From positions 10,806,001-10,870,000 of the forward strand of contig CM036626.1 in assembly GCA_020746105.1 (NCBI GenBank): a stretch of DNA of 64,000 nt, in the 5' to 3' direction. The DNA is from Trogon surrucura. Lineage: Eukaryota > Chordata > Aves > Trogoniformes > Trogonidae. The position numbers and the translations under genes were made by a program. Positions 59,100-64,000 of the stretch are shown here, piece after piece. How positions within the stretch are numbered: position 1 is the stretch's first letter; each line of letters opens with the position of its first letter. Below the pieces are notes generated by a model, which worked only from the letters and a program-made list of their open reading frames with translations, searched no databases and was not told the origin of the DNA.

Positions 59100-62000
59100 T
59101 GGAAAGAGCTCTTGAGGCTGTGTGAGGTGGGGGAGGCTGTGGCGCAAAGGGGAGAGGAGCGGGAGGGGTCTCATGGGGCTTTTGCTGGGAAGAGCTCGGC
59201 AGCACAACTGCGCCCCATGCCAGAGACTAAACCCCCTCAGCTAAAGTGCTCCTCAGAGACACTGAGACATCAAGAGCAGTGCCAGTGTCTTTAATCTGTG
59301 AAATAGCAGGGATTTGCTAAGTGAAAATAAGCAGATGATCCAACACTCCAAAGCACACACCTTGCTGTGAAGGAGTGTGAAAAACCAATCCAGTGATTCC
59401 CTTCCCTCACAGAAAATCCCTTCCTGACCTTACACCTTGTGAGGGGTTTAATGCGTTGTACATGAGCAGGACTTGCCACACGGCTGCCTGAGGAATTTTG
59501 TATATCCTGCTGAGTACCAACCCTGGGCAGAGGGCACCCTGGCCTTGCTCTCTTCTGCATGTGCTTGGAATACAATGCTGTGAATTTTGTGTATTGACAA
59601 ATAGCTGAAATGTTTTGATTTGGTAGGGCACAGCTTTAATTTTTCTCCCCCCATATTTTGCACTTAACACCAAACCTCCCTGCTGCAGAAGTTGTGAGGT
59701 CCGTTGTGCCTGTGCTGATTTGCATCTGTACCATGCTGGGGCAGGAATGTGAGCGAGAAAATGGGTGCTGCAAGCGAAGTTATTGATTAGTGAGCTGGTG
59801 ATGCTCTTTCTAGGCAAGAAGTGTGTTAAGGGACTTCTTTTCAGGTATGTCAACACTGAGATCTCACCCATTTCTCCTTTTAAATCCTGGCATTTCTGGA
59901 AAGTACTGAGATGGTAATTTAAGGTGTTGTACATCCTGACTAATTGCATCAGTCCTGGCCGTAGCTGTCTTTTGCATTTCTCACCTTAAAATGCACTGTA
60001 AAGTTGCTATTCACTGTTAAACAGATGCTGTATGCTTTCCCATTACTGGCTACATTCAAATTTTTTTACTGAAAGGAAAATAATTGGCATATCTTTGACA
60101 GAAGAATGCTTGAGGATCTTAATGGGGGAGATCAGCTAGGGAATGGCAAAATATTTTCATCTGTTTGGTGTTGTTAGTGCTTTGATTAAACAGACTAATA
60201 TTTCTGAGTCTGTCACTTAGCATGAACAGCAGGGTATTTTGTTATCAGGTAATTCCCTGCCTACAGTGGCTGCAGAACTGGCTGTATGCAAATCATGCAG
60301 TTAATAATACTCTGGTTTAGAAAGCAGATGCAACTGCTAATTGCAGAGCATGGGATGCTCAGTGAAATCACAACAACTCATCAGCCCCTCTGGGGTCACT
60401 GGGGCTCTTCCCACACCCTGCAAATTCTGCTGGGCAGGATGCCACAGTCGATGGCGTGAGGGTTGTCCGCACCTCTCCGCTGCCCTCACAGCCTAATCCC
60501 GGGGTGCTGAGGGGCTGGGGGAGCAGCACGGCCAGCCCATGGCTGTCCCATTGGCAGGGAAGCTCGGGCAGCACCAGCACAGTCAGCAAACAGCCGCGCA
60601 GCCAGCGCACGCTGCGCGGTCGTCAAATATTTACCCTTTGTTTCAATCCTGACCTCTTTGCCTCACAAGATAAATAATTTAGTGTGGAAGCCTTGAAGGT
60701 TAATCTTCCATTTATTTAATGTTACAGGACACTTGGCTCACTTACAGCTGAAAGCCCCACGTGCTGGTTGTTAGTTTATTTAATCCAAGCGCCATTTTCT
60801 TCACCCTCTTCTCTTTGAATTGCTGAAAGGAAGGAAGGAGGAAGGAATCGGGGGAAGGAAGAGTTATCTGTATGCAGCTTTCAGCTCCTGCTGCAAACTC
60901 CATCAGGAGCAGCACCCTGGGGAAGTGTCGATCCAAGTGCCTTAGTCCAGCCAGGCGTGTCATCGGCCAGTCGATCCAAGAGGCTGGCTCCAAGCACCGC
61001 TGAGATAAAAGGGGGAAAAGCAGAGGATCTGACATCTCCGGCACACCGGCTGCGAAAGAGCTGCCTGCCATTGCCCAATTCTGACAGAAACTGCTGGTGT
61101 GCTGGAAAACCTGAGACAGCACGATGGGGACAAGGAGGGGGAGGAGGTGAGGCAGTGGGGAGGAAGAGTGGCTTTGCCTTCATTGCTGAGATGTTTTTTC
61201 TCTTCTTTGTCTGAAAGCATCAGGTGGTCCTTTCTAGGAGACCTCTGTTGTGTTGCTGTAAAGCTAATGCAGAAGGGAGAGTGGCGAGAGAGGTGCAGGG
61301 TCTGATCTACCTTGCTGAAATGATGTTCTTAGTTATTAATTTCTGGCAGATCAGGTAAAAACATTTAGGAGATTTGCAAGTGGTTCAGCACCTGGGAGCT
61401 CAGCACTTCTTCCTGCTGCCAAAGCCAGCAGGGAATGAATGGCCAGGAGCTCCCAGGCTTCAGCAGAGGCAAAAAACAGCTCATTGCCCCAAAATTTCTC
61501 ACTGATGGATATGAAGAGAGTTGTAAACATACTTGACAGTGACTTGCAGAGATTGGAGGAAACATTTCAGCATGATCCGTCTCTTTGTTTCTCATTTCTG
61601 GAGATGCACAAAAACAAATGCACAGTCCTTCTCGAGACTCTGTCAGTATATCTGTGCTCTTCAGACATATTGGGCAAAGCAGCTGGAAAAAGCGTCAAAC
61701 TCATAGAGCAGACTGACTGCTGAAGTTAGTTTGGCTTTTACAGCCCAGCTCACCATTTTGGATCAGAAACTTTGTGTTAGCTGCTCCCTCCCAATGGGGC
61801 TTATAGCCAGTAACTCAGAATGGGGACAAATTCCATGATTTCAGAACACTGTATCTCTATGCATTCAGGAGCAGACCTACTTGGACAGCAGACAGCGAGG
61901 AAACCAGGTTTTCTGGTCCTCACGGCAATGTCACTACCAGATTGTGGCCCCAGGCTGACTTCCCAGGCTCTGGCTGAAGAAACCTCCCTCTCAGCCTTGG

Positions 62001-62541
62001 CTTGTGCCTTGCTAGCTCTTTGGCAAGCTCTGCATTTGTCTGGATGTGCTCCTCACCTCTTGCAATGATAACTGCACTCATCTACCACTTCAGAGCATCT
62101 TGTTAACTTCCTTCCTACCCCTGTTTTTAAAGGCCTCCCAAGGAGAAATGGCTTTGATCTCTCTGAAGCAAATATCCCCTATATTTGTTAGCATTAGGGC
62201 CAGCTAGGGGAAGAGGAGAAGTATCAGAGGATGTTGGCAGTGTGATCACACCCTAGCATAGTCACATTTTCACCTGCTTATGTGGTCCAGCACAGCTGTG
62301 ACTTGCTGGTAATTTCTTGCTTGTAGCTGGTGTGAGACTCCCAGTTCTAAAAGCCATCTGCTTACCTCCAGGTCCCTGTTGTATGATCTTTCATTTGAAG
62401 TTCACCTCTACGTTTTATGGCAGTTTCCAGGATAATGATCCAGCTGGAGATCCTCTCGACTCCATCCTGTGTTGACTTTTTTTACTATTTTAAATGACAT
62501 TTTGTGTCTTGTAATAAACACCAACAAGATGCTCAACATAG

Positions 62542-62641
62542 CTTGGAAGAATTTAACCCCAAAGGAATAGCCACGTGTGGTAGGTGGTAGACTTGGAAGA
62601 ATTTAACCCAAAAGGAATAGCCACGTGTGGTAGGTGGTAGA
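62542..62641. repeat. 50-bp tandem duplication with E-box, two copies
   Basis: The unit beginning cttggaagaatttaaccc and ending gtggtaggtggtaga occurs twice (62542-62591 and 62592-62641), differing at one base. Each copy has CACGTG within ccacgtgtgg. The near-identity indicates a recent event, or a local assembly duplicate. Confidence 0.95.
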
Positions 62642-62850
62642 CTCGAGTGTCTGGGTGTTCATTTGTGCAATCCAAATCTCCCCAGGTAGAGATGTGATAA
62701 GAATGACCTTTCCCATGAGTGTCAAGTGCTTCAATATTAAATTGGAAATAGCAGAAGATCAATGTGCCTCGTGGCTTTTCAATGCCTTAGTCTGAACCAG
62801 GAAAGACAGTAATAAGAAAAAATCAGAATAATTTAATAAATGACGTGTGG

Positions 62851-62892
62851 GTTTTGGTTTTTTTTGTTTGTTTGTTTTTTGTTTTTTTTTTT
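62851..62892. repeat. T/G-rich simple sequence
   Basis: Runs of T are broken by single or paired G (tttgtttgtttgtttt type). It may be the decayed tail of an old minus-strand retroposon, but no body is recognisable. Confidence 0.85.
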
Positions 62893-63959
62893 CCCAGAGA
62901 ATGCTCAGATATGTTTGGGTTGGTGAGTAGGCTCAGTTTTGTTCAAAGCTGTAATTCAGCTTAATTCTGATTTAATTTTTGTTCCTGTTGGCAGGTACTA
63001 GTTAGGATGTGAGCATGGGATCTCTGGGAACAGGTTTAAGGCACTTACATTTGACCCCTGCCTGAATTACCTTGTAGAGGAATCACTTTCCTCACGTTGT
63101 GGAGGAAGATCAGTATCTCAGATCAGGTGTCTAATGCTGGGGCAGGAGAATAACTCTCCCTTCCTCTCAGGTTCCCCCTCCACCCACCTGCTGCTTGGAG
63201 ATGCCCTGCATGTGGAAGCCGTCTCTGGAGGTAGGACCACCTGGGGAAAGAACATATTGCAATCAGTGGCTTTTTAATAAATCCCCTCACGCTGGAAAAT
63301 GTTTGAGCTCAAGGTTTTCCAAGTGCAGCTGGGAATTCACAACCGTGAGCTGTGTTTGGCTCCCTAGACCTTTGAACACATGCATGTGGATGTGTTCTTC
63401 AAACTCTTTCATGTCAGCCTTTATATACCACTTCCAAGGTTTAACACTTTAGATCATGACAAACACTCTAACACCCTCATGATCTAAACAGCTCGTATCA
63501 AACTGGCACTCGTTTTTGTAACACCCTGCCACCTACTTTGGTGTGTGTCTGGCTGCCAACCTTTTGGCAAGCTCTTAGCTTTTGTGCTAGGACAAGGTGA
63601 CTGACGTTGCTTTGTGCGTCTTGATAGCAGAGAAATGCACCATTTAGAGAGATGAAACGTTACAGCAGTGTCTCCCCAACAAACATGATCTGCCAACTGC
63701 CTTTTCCCCTTTTTTTTTGCCCTGTATTTAAAAAAAAATACATCAAGCCAGACAGCTGCAGTGGCTTGAGGAAGTAGCTAATTCTGCTAACAAGCCTCTC
63801 GTGGAGAGAAGTGCCGGGCAGCCTGGCTCTGAACATGGGACTGGAAGTGTGTATAGGATTAGGGGCATATCTGGTGGCCCAGATTCCCCAAAGCCAGTTA
63901 ATGACTGTTACAAAAGGAGGATTTTCTTTCTGAGGTTAGAAATGCATCCTTGAGTCTGG

Positions 63960-64000
63960 AGGGGAAAAAAAATAAAATAAATTTAAAAAAAAAGCTAGAA
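63960..64000. repeat. A-rich low-complexity sequence at window end
   Basis: A-runs are broken by T (aaaaaaataaaataaattta type). It is cut by the window edge, so whether it belongs to a larger element cannot be seen. Confidence 0.8.

Larger units (their letters stand above)
54973..64000. other. Intergenic sequence, third part
   Basis: No gene is supported. It holds candidate regulatory islands (57600-57840, 58555-58740, 60595-60720), a (GATT)5 repeat, a 50-bp tandem duplication, T/G-rich simple sequence near 62850-62892, and an A-rich end at the window edge. One ATG-initiated open frame of 94 codons (61439-61723) is discussed as a finding. Confidence 0.7.

Overview
This is vertebrate nuclear DNA, most likely from a bird. 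It has split genes with GT-AG introns, fragments of CR1-type LINEs, two LTRs that look like avian ERVL-class solo elements, and long AT-rich stretches without genes. The species cannot be fixed from sequence alone; turtles and crocodilians also carry CR1.

Positions 1 to about 27165 hold the 3' part of one plus-strand gene, plexin-A1 (PLXNA1). Eleven coding exons (416 to 22788) join in phase into 550 residues ending in MALSS. They cover the later part of the first GAP segment with the double arginine Arg85-Arg86, the inserted Rho-GTPase-binding domain, and the second GAP segment with the third arginine finger, Arg402. The intact frame, intact splice sites and correct spacing of the catalytic arginines indicate a working gene. 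The 5' part (sema domain, PSI/IPT repeats, membrane segment, start of the GAP) lies left of the window. A 3'UTR of about 4.4 kb follows, with a strong predicted G-quadruplex near the stop codon, A-rich tracts, one weak proximal poly(A) site, and a distal poly(A) site that overlaps one of two Pumilio-type UGUAAAUA elements.

Positions 27166 to 64000 contain no gene I can support. This stretch holds degraded CR1 pieces (28.3 kb, 33.8 kb, perhaps 53.4 kb), two solo ERVL-like LTRs in opposite orientation (51986-52766 minus; about 54265-54967 plus), homopolymer runs (T25, C14, G20), a recent 50-bp tandem duplication carrying an E-box, and several islands whose texture suggests conserved regulatory DNA: AT-rich with homeodomain-type cores and retained CpGs. 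The best islands are 57600-57840, 48340-48475, 29085-29330 and 60595-60720. A gene-poor flank rich in such islands fits distal control of a developmental guidance receptor or a neighbouring gene, but this is inference.

I found no operon, CRISPR array, tRNA, rRNA or other clearly new system. The most useful follow-ups are the 3'UTR control elements, the candidate enhancers, the two LTR promoters, and a 94-codon open frame at 61439-61723.
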